NCBI GenBank assembly: GCA_025463665.1 | Contig: JAODAY010000221.1 | Coordinates: 1 to 6,993, forward strand | DNA: 6,993 bases | Reading direction: 5' to 3' | Origin: Microbacteriaceae bacterium | GTDB lineage: Bacteria; Actinomycetota; Actinomycetes; Actinomycetales; Microbacteriaceae | Program-made: the position numbers and the translations under genes | Part shown: in pieces, positions 1 through 5,866 of the stretch | Position numbering within the stretch: position 1 is the stretch's first letter | Layout: every line of letters starts with the position of its first letter | The notes under the pieces: generated by a model | Databases searched by the model: none | The model's input: the letters and a program-made list of their open reading frames with translations, nothing else | What the model was told of the DNA's origin: nothing

Positions 1-1160
1 GTGCGGTGATCCAGCCCGCCCTGACGAACGAACTCGCCGACGGTGACCCGGACGCCGTGGCGGCCATGGACACCCTGATTCGTGACGGGGTGCTGGGCTC
101 CGAGGTCGTGCGCGTCAAGCTCTGGCGGCCCGACGGGCGGGTGCTCTACGCCGACGAGCCGCAGCTGATCGGCCGCACATTCTCCCTCAGCGACGATCAA
201 GAGGCAGCGCTCGCCGACCCTCAGGTGCGGGCGGAGGTCTCGGACCTGTCGGGCACCGAGAACCAGTTCGAAACCGGCGACCGGTTGCTCGAGGTGTACC
301 GGCCGGTGTGGGCCCCCGATGGTCGGGAGCTCCTGTTCGAGCTCTATTACCCCTATGCGCCCGTCGAGGCTCGGTCGGCCGAGTTGTGGCGCGGGTTTGC
401 GGGAGTCACGATCAGCAGCCTGCTCCTGTTCGCCGCCCTCGCATCGCCCATCGTCTGGCGGTTGCTGCAGCGGGTGCGCGCGGATGACCGCGAACGAACC
501 GCCCTGCTGCAGCACACTGTCGACGCCTCCGACGCCGAGCGACGCAGAATCGCCGCGTCCCTGCACGACGGACCCGTGCAGGAGCTCGTGGCGACCGCCT
601 TCGGCGCCGAGAGCGCGGCGGTCGGTGCGGCGGCCGCAGGTGAGACGGAAGTCGCCACCGAAGTGCGCGGCGTGGCCGCGGCCGTTCGAGGAAACATCCG
701 CGTATTGCGCTCGCTTCTAGTGGACATCTACCCGGCCAGCCTTGCCGCCTCGGGCCTGCCGCAGGCCCTGCGCGACCTCGCCGACACCGTTCGCGGGCGG
801 GGCGTCGAGGTGCAGGTCGATCTCGCTCCCGACCTGCGAGAGCTCACCGAGCTGGAACGGCGACTGGTGTACCGAGTCGCACAGGAGTGCGTGCGCAATG
901 CCGCCGCTCACGCGGCGCCCTGCACAGTCCTGCTGGTGCTGGCTGCGGAAGGAGACACCGTGGTGCTCGATGTGTCCGACGACGGGCCCGGTTTCGAACC
1001 GGACTCCTTGCAGAGCCGGCCGCACGGCCACTTCGGCACGCAGCTGCTGGCTGACCTGGTCACAGATGCCGACGCGATGCTTCGCCTCGCGACCGCCCCT
1101 GGCGCGGGAACGACCTGGCGACTGATCGTCCCCCCGAGCCCGGTCGGTGCCGACTCATGA
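1..1160 (+). CDS. Sensor histidine kinase, NarL/DesK-type (HisKA_3), 5'-truncated by window edge
   Basis: Membrane sensor kinase that should autophosphorylate on histidine and pass phosphate to the regulator encoded next to it. The frame is open to the left edge. A GTG at 6 is available, but I do not take it as the start: the paralogue at 4461-5828 has about 71 more N-terminal residues, including a first membrane helix, so the true start is probably upstream. Numbering from that GTG, residues 1-128 are the extracytoplasmic part, with a W-x3-GRVLYAD stretch at 40-50. A membrane helix lies at about 130-153. The HisKA_3 motif AERRRIAASLHDGPVQ has phosphoacceptor H187, D188 and Q192. The ATPase domain has an N-box around ECVRNAAAHA (295-304), the G1 box DDGPGF (325-330) and GAGT near 366. 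The last four bases overlap the regulator start (ATGA), so the two are almost certainly translationally coupled. The kinase family call is firm; the signal sensed is unknown. Confidence 0.93.
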   Translation, partial: AVIQPALTNELADGDPDAVAAMDTLIRDGVLGSEVVRVKLWRPDGRVLYADEPQLIGRTFSLSDDQEAALADPQVRAEVSDLSGTENQFETGDRLLEVYRPVWAPDGRELLFELYYPYAPVEARSAELWRGFAGVTISSLLLFAALASPIVWRLLQRVRADDRERTALLQHTVDASDAERRRIAASLHDGPVQELVATAFGAESAAVGAAAAGETEVATEVRGVAAAVRGNIRVLRSLLVDIYPASLAASGLPQALRDLADTVRGRGVEVQVDLAPDLRELTELERRLVYRVAQECVRNAAAHAAPCTVLLVLAAEGDTVVLDVSDDGPGFEPDSLQSRPHGHFGTQLLADLVTDADAMLRLATAPGAGTTWRLIVPPSPVGADS

Positions 1161-1780
1161 TCCGGGTACTGGTGGTCGACGACCACGCCATGGTGCGCGC
1201 GGGGCTCGTCGCTGTGCTGGCGGCCGACGGCGACATCGAAGTCGTCGCGCAGGCAGCGGACGGCATCATCGCGGTGACCGAAGCGATCGCGGCTGCTCCT
1301 GACGTCGTTCTCATGGACCTCTCGATGCCGGTCGTGGATGGCGTGGAGGCCACCCGGCAGGTGTTGGCAGCGGTGCCCGCGACACGCGTCGTCGTGCTGA
1401 CGTCGTTCGCAGACCACGACCGCGTTCGGCGTGCGCTCGAGGCGGGCGCCGTCGGATACCAGCTCAAGGACGCCGAGCCTGAAGCGCTGCGTGGCGCGGT
1501 GCGGGCCGCTGCCGAGGGGCATGTGCCGCTCGATCCCCGTGTGGCGGGTGCCCTGCTGCCGAGCGTGGCCGACCGGGCCGATCCCCTCAGCCCGCGCGAA
1601 CGTGAGGTGCTCCTCCTCGTGACCAACGGGATGGCGAACAAACAGATCGCGCGGGCACTGGGCATCACCGAACGCACCGTCAAGGCGCACCTGGGGAGCG
1701 TCTACCGGCACATCGGCGTCGCCGACCGCACGAGCGCCGCCATGTGGGCGCGGGATCGCCTGGGCTCCGACTCGCAATAG
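1157..1780 (+). CDS. NarL/LuxR-family DNA-binding response regulator
   Basis: A 207-residue two-component response regulator and presumed partner of the upstream kinase. Residues 1-118 are the receiver domain: acidic pair D8-D9, phosphoacceptor D54 in VLMDLSMP, T82 at the end of strand 4 and K104 in YQLKD, so all the canonical residues are present. Residues about 144-203 form the LuxR-type helix-turn-helix, beginning LSPREREVLLLV, with recognition-helix region NKQIARALGITERTVKAHL and the usual RTSAA motif near 191. Length is normal for the NarL family. The ATG overlaps the kinase stop codon as ATGA and there is no strong Shine-Dalgarno sequence, which fits translational coupling. No clear terminator directly follows; the first strong hairpin is at 2027-2056. 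The DNA target is unknown; the promoters further along in this window are reasonable candidates. Confidence 0.95.
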   Translation: MIRVLVVDDHAMVRAGLVAVLAADGDIEVVAQAADGIIAVTEAIAAAPDVVLMDLSMPVVDGVEATRQVLAAVPATRVVVLTSFADHDRVRRALEAGAVGYQLKDAEPEALRGAVRAAAEGHVPLDPRVAGALLPSVADRADPLSPREREVLLLVTNGMANKQIARALGITERTVKAHLGSVYRHIGVADRTSAAMWARDRLGSDSQ

Positions 1781-1853
1781 CGCCTCGACGCTGCCCTGGC
1801 GGCGGGTACTACGACCAACGTCCGATTGTCGCCCCTACTCGCCCTCGGCCAGT

Positions 1854-2004
1854 GTGAAGACACCACCCCGCGCTTATCGCCGGCGCGGTTCTGGCCGGTT
1901 CACTGGTTGTCGCCGCGCCGGCAGAAGCGAAGACGTCATCCACCGACGACAACTTCTGCGTTACCGTCCCGCCCAACCCGCAGGACCCCATCCCGCTGCC
2001 CTGA
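1854..2004 (+). pseudogene. Frameshifted small secreted protein (signal peptide plus short tail)
   Basis: From 1870 to the TGA at 2002-2004, one frame reads as an export signal: ALIAGAVLAGSLVVAAPAEA, then a short polar tail (KTSSTDDNFCVTVPPNPQ and onward) with one cysteine and a proline-rich end. This frame has no start codon; a TGA at 1855-1857 closes it upstream. The GTG at 1854 lies one frame over and begins M-K-T-P-P, the expected charged N-terminus. Removing one C from the CCCC run at 1866-1869 joins the two into a 49-residue protein with a basic start, a hydrophobic core and a PAEA cleavage site at about residue 25. It is therefore either a gene broken by a one-base insertion or a sequencing error. 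There is no good ribosome site before 1854, which weakens the case for an active gene. Function of the roughly 24-residue mature part is unknown. Confidence 0.5.
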
Positions 2005-2026
2005 CGCGAGTCGGGGCAGCACGAGA

Positions 2027-2056
2027 GGCCGGGCCGACTGGGGAGTCGGCTCGGCC
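2027..2056 (+). terminator. Strong hairpin, probable intrinsic terminator
   Basis: The arm at 2027-2039 pairs with the arm at 2044-2056 around a GGGG loop (2040-2043). This gives 13 consecutive pairs, with a single G-U at 2032/2051. The inner part, CCGACT-GGGG-AGTCGG, is a perfect inverted repeat. It is followed by ATTCGTGCGTTTT, which is only partly T-rich, as is common in high-GC actinobacteria. It lies 22 bases after the stop of the small secreted reading frame and 58 bases before the next gene, so it plausibly ends transcription from the first kinase/regulator unit. Confidence 0.65.
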
Positions 2057-2114
2057 ATTCGTGCGTTTTCGCGCAGTCAAGCTATTCCCAAGAGGCCGAG
2101 TCCACAGTCGGTGC

Positions 2115-2645
2115 ATGAGCGCCTCCCCGTCCGATACCTCAACCACCGAGTCGCGACTGCGCCGCAGACTGCGGGTCCCCTTGATCGCTCTGGGCGTGCT
2201 GATCCTCGTGGGTGCGGGCAGCGTGGCGGCGATGCCGGATGCGGAGCCGAAGGGCACGCTGCTCGGCGCATCCGGATCCGTGTCGGGCGGAATCGCCCGG
2301 ATCAACGGCGTGATCCCGCTCGAGGTCGACGGCTGGCTCCCCGAGAAGCCCCCCGCCGTTCTCCGCGCGTCGGCGCGGGAGGGAACGCACCGCGTGCGCA
2401 TCATCCTCGAACTGACGGCACTTGACGCACGCGGTCTCGACTACAGCCTCGACGACTTCGCGATCGACGGCCTAGGCTCCGACGAATCTCGCCTGCTCTG
2501 GTCCGATCCGAAATCGGCGACGGTGGCTCAGGGCGCGGTGGTGACAGTCACGCAGGTGTTCGAGATCCCCAACAAGGCGATCGAGCTGACTCTCCGCGCG
2601 AACGACGGCCGATTCGTCCTGGGCACGAGTCACCACACCGGCTGA
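2115..2645 (+). CDS. Hypothetical membrane-anchored extracytoplasmic protein
   Basis: A 176-residue protein I cannot assign to a named family. Residues 1-20 are polar and end in an arginine-rich stretch (RLRRRLR). Residues 21-39 form one hydrophobic helix (VPLIALGVLILVGAGSVAA), so the rest should lie outside the cell, tethered by a signal anchor. The outer part has alternating hydrophobic strands (RVRIILELTALD at 93-104, VVTVTQVFEI at 142-151, AIELTLRA at 155-162), suggesting a small beta-sandwich. It has no cysteine, and ends in SHHTG. The frame stays open back to 1854, but I chose ATG 2115: the predicted anchor begins just after it and the upstream part runs through the hairpin at 2027-2056. 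No well-spaced ribosome site precedes this ATG (AGAGG at 2091-2095 is 19 bases away), so the start is somewhat uncertain. Its position beside an oxidase island suggests, but does not show, an accessory role. Confidence 0.75.
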   Translation: MSASPSDTSTTESRLRRRLRVPLIALGVLILVGAGSVAAMPDAEPKGTLLGASGSVSGGIARINGVIPLEVDGWLPEKPPAVLRASAREGTHRVRIILELTALDARGLDYSLDDFAIDGLGSDESRLLWSDPKSATVAQGAVVTVTQVFEIPNKAIELTLRANDGRFVLGTSHHTG

Positions 2646-2649
2646 TCGA

Positions 2650-2667
2650 TCCCCCCAATTTTGGGGA
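2650..2667 (+). terminator. Short hairpin after the hypothetical membrane protein
   Basis: TCCCC at 2650-2654 can pair with GGGGA at 2663-2667; alternatively CCCCA (2653-2657) pairs with TGGGG (2662-2666) around a 4-base loop. The stem is only five pairs and no T run follows, so it is weak as an intrinsic terminator. It begins 5 bases after the stop codon and could equally be a chance palindrome or a protein-binding site. Confidence 0.25.
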
Positions 2668-2696
2668 GACCGAGCACCCAAGGCCGGGGATGTTCG

Positions 2697-2727
2697 CTAC
2701 ATGTCGTAGTACCACGATGGGGATACC
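2697..2727 (+). promoter_or_regulatory. Putative promoter/operator upstream of the SARP gene
   Basis: This stretch lies in the 112-base gap before the SARP gene. It holds a CTAC-N5-GTAG inverted repeat (2697-2709), the motif GTCGTAGTACC (2703-2713), and GATACC (2722-2727), a possible -10 element about 30 bases before the start codon. No recognisable -35 hexamer sits at the right distance, which would fit an activator-dependent promoter. Parts of the arrangement recur before the second response regulator (TGTCGT, then ATGGGGA, then ATAC). The assignment rests on pattern alone. Confidence 0.3.
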
Positions 2728-2757
2728 CGAAGAACCCGATCGAACCTGAGGAACCCC

Positions 2758-3711
2758 ATGACCCTCACGCTTACCCGACCCGAACCCGACCCCACGATCA
2801 CAGTGACCATGATCGGCGCACTCACGATACGCCGAGGAGACACGGTGCTCCGCGCTCACGAGCTGGGAGGACCGAAGCCTCGCCAGATCCTAGAGATCCT
2901 GCTCCTCAACTTCGGCCGCCCCGTCTCGAAGGACCGTCTCATCGACCTCCTCTGGGGAGACACTCCCCCGCACGAGGCGCTGACCTCCCTGGAGAGCTAC
3001 GTCAGCGTGCTGCGGCGCCACTTGCAACCGGGACACGGAAGGTTCGGGCCGTTGCGCACGACGACGGGTGGATACCTCATCGACGGCGCGACCGTCGAAC
3101 TGGACCTGGCCCTATTTGACGCCCTGACGCGCGAGGCCCAGCGCGCAAGCGCAGACGCCGCCTACCCGCTCCTGGTCGAGGCGCTGTCGTTGGCCAGCGG
3201 CCCCCTGCTCGGCGACGAGCTGAGGCCGGCCTGGGCCGAGGCGGAACGTCGCCGGCATGCTGTCGCCGTGACGACCGCGAGAGTGCGTGCGGCGGAATCC
3301 GCCGCCGCCATCGGCAGAATCGATGAATCGATCGCCTGGGCCAATGAGGCCCTGCTCGATGACCAGGTGAATGAGGCTGCGTGGACCGCCCTCATTCTCG
3401 GTCTCGAGACGAGCGGCCGGTTCGCCGAGGGCCTGAGGTGCTTCGCGCGCTACCGGTCGGTGCTCGACCGCGAGCTGGGGTGTGCACCCAGCTCGACCCT
3501 GCGCGATGCGCACTCGCGCATCCTCATGGCCACAGCACACAGTCAGGGCGACCTCTCGAACGAGGTGTCCGCGCTCCTCGTTCTGAACGAGAGGCTGCTG
3601 AGCATCGCGAAGACAAAGAGTGCACCGGATGACACGTCCGCGTGGGCCACGGCGCGAGAGGCCGAGCACATACTGTCGTCCTTCCTGCGCCGAGCCATCG
3701 ACGTGGCGTAG
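2758..3711 (+). CDS. SARP-family transcriptional activator (winged helix plus BTAD)
   Basis: A 317-residue regulator of the Streptomyces antibiotic regulatory protein type. Residues about 17-108 form an OmpR-like winged-helix DNA-binding domain: IGALTIRRGD, then KPRQILEILLLNFGRPVSKDRLIDLLWGD and TSLESYVSVLRRHL, ending in the wing with TTTGGYLI. Residues about 113-260 form the bacterial transcriptional activation domain, ending in the characteristic FARYRSVLDRELGCAPSSTLRDAH stretch at 229-252. A C-terminal extension of about 55 residues (263-317) has no domain I recognise. There is no NB-ARC ATPase, so this is a small SARP. ATG 2758 is preceded by TGAGGAA with 5 bases after GAGGA (2748-2752), a good ribosome site; a second ATG at 2809 is less likely. 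Such proteins usually bind direct repeats near the -35 region of target promoters and recruit RNA polymerase. Sitting between two two-component systems and upstream of an oxidase, it probably acts locally, but its target is not shown. Confidence 0.93.
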   Translation: MTLTLTRPEPDPTITVTMIGALTIRRGDTVLRAHELGGPKPRQILEILLLNFGRPVSKDRLIDLLWGDTPPHEALTSLESYVSVLRRHLQPGHGRFGPLRTTTGGYLIDGATVELDLALFDALTREAQRASADAAYPLLVEALSLASGPLLGDELRPAWAEAERRRHAVAVTTARVRAAESAAAIGRIDESIAWANEALLDDQVNEAAWTALILGLETSGRFAEGLRCFARYRSVLDRELGCAPSSTLRDAHSRILMATAHSQGDLSNEVSALLVLNERLLSIAKTKSAPDDTSAWATAREAEHILSSFLRRAIDVA

Positions 3712-3714
3712 GTG

Positions 3715-3757
3715 TGTCGTGCCAACGGCCCAAATCGTCCGACATGGGGAGCATACT
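3715..3757 (+). promoter_or_regulatory. Putative promoter region of the RR2-HK2-oxidase unit
   Basis: The 91-base gap between the SARP gene and the second response regulator contains CATACT at 3752-3757, which resembles an actinobacterial -10 element, about 45 bases before the start codon. No good -35 hexamer is seen 16-18 bases further up, again consistent with activation by a bound regulator. TGTCGT (3715-3720), ATGGGGA (3744-3750) and ATAC (3753-3756) appear in the same order as upstream of the SARP gene. The gap could also simply be crossed by read-through from the SARP gene. Confidence 0.3.
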
Positions 3758-3792
3758 GACAACCACCGGAATGACAGCAGCTGGCGGAAGTT

Positions 3793-3796
3793 AGGA
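3793..3796 (+). promoter_or_regulatory. Ribosome binding site of the second response regulator
   Basis: AGGA lies 6 bases before ATG 3803. This favours that start over in-frame codons from 3620, which would overlap the SARP gene and add residues unlike any receiver domain. Confidence 0.6.
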
Positions 3797-3802
3797 TCAG
3801 CC

Positions 3803-4468
3803 ATGGGCGGCCCCGCGCGCGACTCGCGACTCATTCGTGTGCTCGTCGTCGACGACCACACGACCTTCTCCGAGCTCCTCACCGGAGCACTCAACATGGA
3901 GTCCGACCTGTCGTGCGTCGGCTCGGCCCGCACTGTCGAGGAGGCAGTGGCCCGGTTCACCGACCTCGAACCCGATGTCGTCGTCATGGACTACCACCTC
4001 GCCGGCGGTAACGGTCTCGACGCCGCCGCTCAGATCCTCGCTGCGGCGCCCCAGACGCGGATCCTCATGTTGACAGGCGATCCCACCCGGGCGGCGCTCG
4101 AGCGAGCCGCCGAGATAGGGGTCTGCGCCTTCCTGCCGAAGGATGGCTCGCTCGCAACAGTTCTCGAATCGCTTCGTAGCGCCTCGTGCGGGAGCATGGT
4201 CGTGGACCCTTCCCTGTTGACCGCCCTCGTGGCCCGACCCGCCGCCGCGGGTGCGAACACGCGCCTCACGCTGCGGGAACTCGGTGTGCTCCGGCTCATG
4301 GCCGACGGCAACGACGTGCGCACGAACGCGCGACTCCTGGGTATAACGGAGAGCACCTGCCGTGGCCACGTCAAGGCGATCCTCGCCAAGCTCGATGCGC
4401 ACTCGCAGCTGGAGGCGGTCGCGAACGCCAGTCGCCTCGGTTTGCTGGGAGAACCCAGCCGTGCGTGA
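3803..4468 (+). CDS. NarL/LuxR-family response regulator with an atypical helix-turn-helix
   Basis: A 221-residue response regulator. After a short leader (1-10), the receiver domain spans about 11-128 with D17-D18, phosphoacceptor D63 in VVVMDYHLAGG, T91 in LMLTGD and K113 in FLPKD, so phosphorylation chemistry should be intact. A LuxR-type C-terminal domain begins LTLRELGVLRLMADG (155-169). Its next part, NDVRTNARLLGITESTCRGHVKAIL (start 170), departs from the usual NKEIA...S-x-TVK-x-H pattern: the common K-[EQ]-I-A is replaced by RTNAR, and TCRGH stands for TVKxH. It is distinctly different from the regulator at 1157-1780, so it is not a recent copy and probably reads a different site. The start at 3803 is supported by AGGA at 3793. 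The stop overlaps the start of the following kinase by 8 bases, marking the two as a coupled pair. Confidence 0.93.
   Translation: MGGPARDSRLIRVLVVDDHTTFSELLTGALNMESDLSCVGSARTVEEAVARFTDLEPDVVVMDYHLAGGNGLDAAAQILAAAPQTRILMLTGDPTRAALERAAEIGVCAFLPKDGSLATVLESLRSASCGSMVVDPSLLTALVARPAAAGANTRLTLRELGVLRLMADGNDVRTNARLLGITESTCRGHVKAILAKLDAHSQLEAVANASRLGLLGEPSRA
4447..4453 (+). promoter_or_regulatory. Ribosome binding site that fixes a GTG start
   Basis: GGGAGAA lies 7 bases before GTG 4461, inside the end of the response-regulator gene. It decides in favour of GTG 4461 as the kinase start over the upstream in-frame start at 4362 and over ATG 4557, which would begin inside the first membrane helix. Confidence 0.6.
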
Positions 4469-5828
4469 TTCCGGCCGCCGGTACAGGGCCGCGCGACGCG
4501 ACGGGGCGGGTGAAGATCGCTCTGAAGTGCGGGCGGCCGTCGCGCGTTTCCTCGTCATGGGCTTCGCCGCTCTCCTGCTGGTCACCACGCCCGTCGCATT
4601 CTGGATTCTCGAGCAGGCCGAGCGGCACGCCCTCAACAACGCCCGCAACGCGACGCAGAGACTCGCCGACTTCGCCATCGGGCCGCTCGTCACCGAGCAG
4701 TTGTTCGCGGGCGACCCCGCGGCGATCCAGGGCCTCGACAACCGCATCGCACCGTGGCTCGATCGCGGAAACGTGCTCCGCATCAAGGTCTGGGACTCCA
4801 CCGGGCGCGTCGTCTACTCCGACGTGAACGCGCTGATTGGCAACGAATACGCGCTGCCGGACTGGGGCGAAGCCCTGCTCGCTGGCGGAGAGGGAACGGC
4901 GACGGTCGAGAATCAGGACGAGCTCGAGAACGAATTCGAATCCACCGCCGGGGAGCTCGTCGAGGTCTACGTTCGCTCCATGGCCGCGACCGGCGAGCCC
5001 CTCATCTTCGAGGCCTACTACGACGACGACGACGTGCGCGCCGAACAGGCGGCGGTTCTCCGCGACGTCGCACCCGCCATTCTTCTGGCGCTCGCAGTGC
5101 TGCAGCTCGCGCAGCTCATCCCGGCGGTTCGACTCGCACGGCGCATTCAGGCCGATCAGGCGGTGAGGCGCCGACTCCTGCAACGTTCTCTCGAGGCATC
5201 CGATCTCGAACGTCGTCGCATCGCGCGCGATCTGCACGACGAGGTGATCCAGGATCTCGCTGGGCTGTCGTACGCGATGGAGGCGGAGGAGATGAGGTCG
5301 TCGCCCGGCCAGCGCGCGCTGCTCACCCAGGCGCACCTCATTCTGCAGGACAACGTCAAGACGCTCCGGGCGATGACCGCCGAGCTGTACCCGATCAACC
5401 TCGAGAAGCTGGGTCTGCCCGCTGCCATGAACCGGCTGGCCGACCCGCTGCGACAGGCGGGCATCCACGTCACGTTGCGCGGCGAGAATGCGGAGGATCT
5501 CAGCAGGGAGTCCTCCGCCATGTTCTACCGCGTGGCGCGCGAGGCGCTCGCCAACGTGCTCAAGCACGCCGGCGCCGACTCCGTGGAACTGTCCCTCGAG
5601 AACGTGAACGACGCGACGGTGCTGCAGATTCGCGATGACGGTCGAGGCTTCGATCCCGGCCACGGTGCGCCCGAGGCCCATCTCGGCATGCAGATCATGA
5701 AGGACACGATCGAAGACGCGGGAGGCTCACTCGCCGTTGTGTCTGCTCCGGGCGAGGGCACGGTGGTCGAGGCGCGACTGGCGAGCGGCGACGCACACTT
5801 CAAGGGCAGGGTTTCTCCAAGGACCTGA
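4461..5828 (+). CDS. Sensor histidine kinase, NarL/DesK-type (HisKA_3), complete
   Basis: A 455-residue membrane sensor kinase, presumed partner of the regulator whose gene it overlaps. The N-terminus (1-28) is arginine-rich and cytoplasmic. Membrane helices lie at about 30-50 and 203-222, and the roughly 150 residues between them form the extracytoplasmic sensor, with WDSTGRVVYSD at 111-121, suggesting a Cache/PAS-like fold. HisKA_3 motif LERRRIARDLHDEVIQ carries phosphoacceptor H259, D260 and Q264. The ATPase domain has the N-box EALANVLKHA (361-370), G1 box DDGRGF (392-397), GM near 409 and GEGT (431-434). It matches the kinase at 1-1160 along its length: the GDP motif, WxxxGRVxYxD, LxEVY and the LxFExYY strand all align at a near-constant offset of about 71 before small gaps, so the two are paralogues. 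The oxidase begins 38 bases after its stop, with no terminator seen between, so co-transcription is likely. The ligand is unknown. Confidence 0.95.
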   Translation: MRDSGRRYRAARRDGAGEDRSEVRAAVARFLVMGFAALLLVTTPVAFWILEQAERHALNNARNATQRLADFAIGPLVTEQLFAGDPAAIQGLDNRIAPWLDRGNVLRIKVWDSTGRVVYSDVNALIGNEYALPDWGEALLAGGEGTATVENQDELENEFESTAGELVEVYVRSMAATGEPLIFEAYYDDDDVRAEQAAVLRDVAPAILLALAVLQLAQLIPAVRLARRIQADQAVRRRLLQRSLEASDLERRRIARDLHDEVIQDLAGLSYAMEAEEMRSSPGQRALLTQAHLILQDNVKTLRAMTAELYPINLEKLGLPAAMNRLADPLRQAGIHVTLRGENAEDLSRESSAMFYRVAREALANVLKHAGADSVELSLENVNDATVLQIRDDGRGFDPGHGAPEAHLGMQIMKDTIEDAGGSLAVVSAPGEGTVVEARLASGDAHFKGRVSPRT

Positions 5829-5855
5829 GCGGATCGTGGGAGCTACCCGAATTCC

Positions 5856-5861
5856 GAGGAG
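5856..5861 (+). promoter_or_regulatory. Ribosome binding site of the multicopper oxidase
   Basis: GAGGAG lies 5 bases before ATG 5867, the best Shine-Dalgarno match in the window. It supports this start, which also places the twin-arginine motif at residues 5-6. Confidence 0.75.
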
Positions 5862-5866
5862 TAGCG

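Noticed and set aside
908..1777. 289-codon minus-strand frame opposite HK1/RR1
   Set aside because: It is antisense to two well-supported genes, with histidine/arginine-rich low-complexity composition typical of GC shadow frames.
1854..2645. A continuous 263-codon reading frame that would extend the hypothetical membrane protein upstream by 87 residues
   Set aside because: The upstream part crosses the strong hairpin at 2027-2056, is arginine/proline-rich frame-shadow-like sequence, overlaps the signal-peptide frame, and would bury the membrane anchor in mid-protein.
2725..2739. ACCCGA direct repeat (2725-2730 and 2734-2739) as a possible SARP binding site
   Set aside because: The 9-base period does not match the usual 11- or 22-base SARP spacing, the repeat lies downstream of the likely -10 element, and similar ACCCGA words recur in the following coding sequence.
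2039..3751. The word TGGGGAG occurring in three gaps (2039-2045, 2662-2668, 3745-3751)
   Set aside because: A seven-base G-rich word is short, two of the copies sit inside hairpins that explain them, and another occurs within the SARP coding region, so it is not convincing as a shared operator.
3620..3802. N-terminal extension of the second response regulator by 61 codons
   Set aside because: It would overlap the SARP gene by 92 bases and has no receiver-like sequence; AGGA before ATG 3803 gives a better start.
4371..5681. Long open frame (436 codons) on the minus strand opposite the second kinase
   Set aside because: It is antisense to an intact, motif-complete kinase gene, shows no recognisable domain, and long antisense frames are routine in high-GC DNA.
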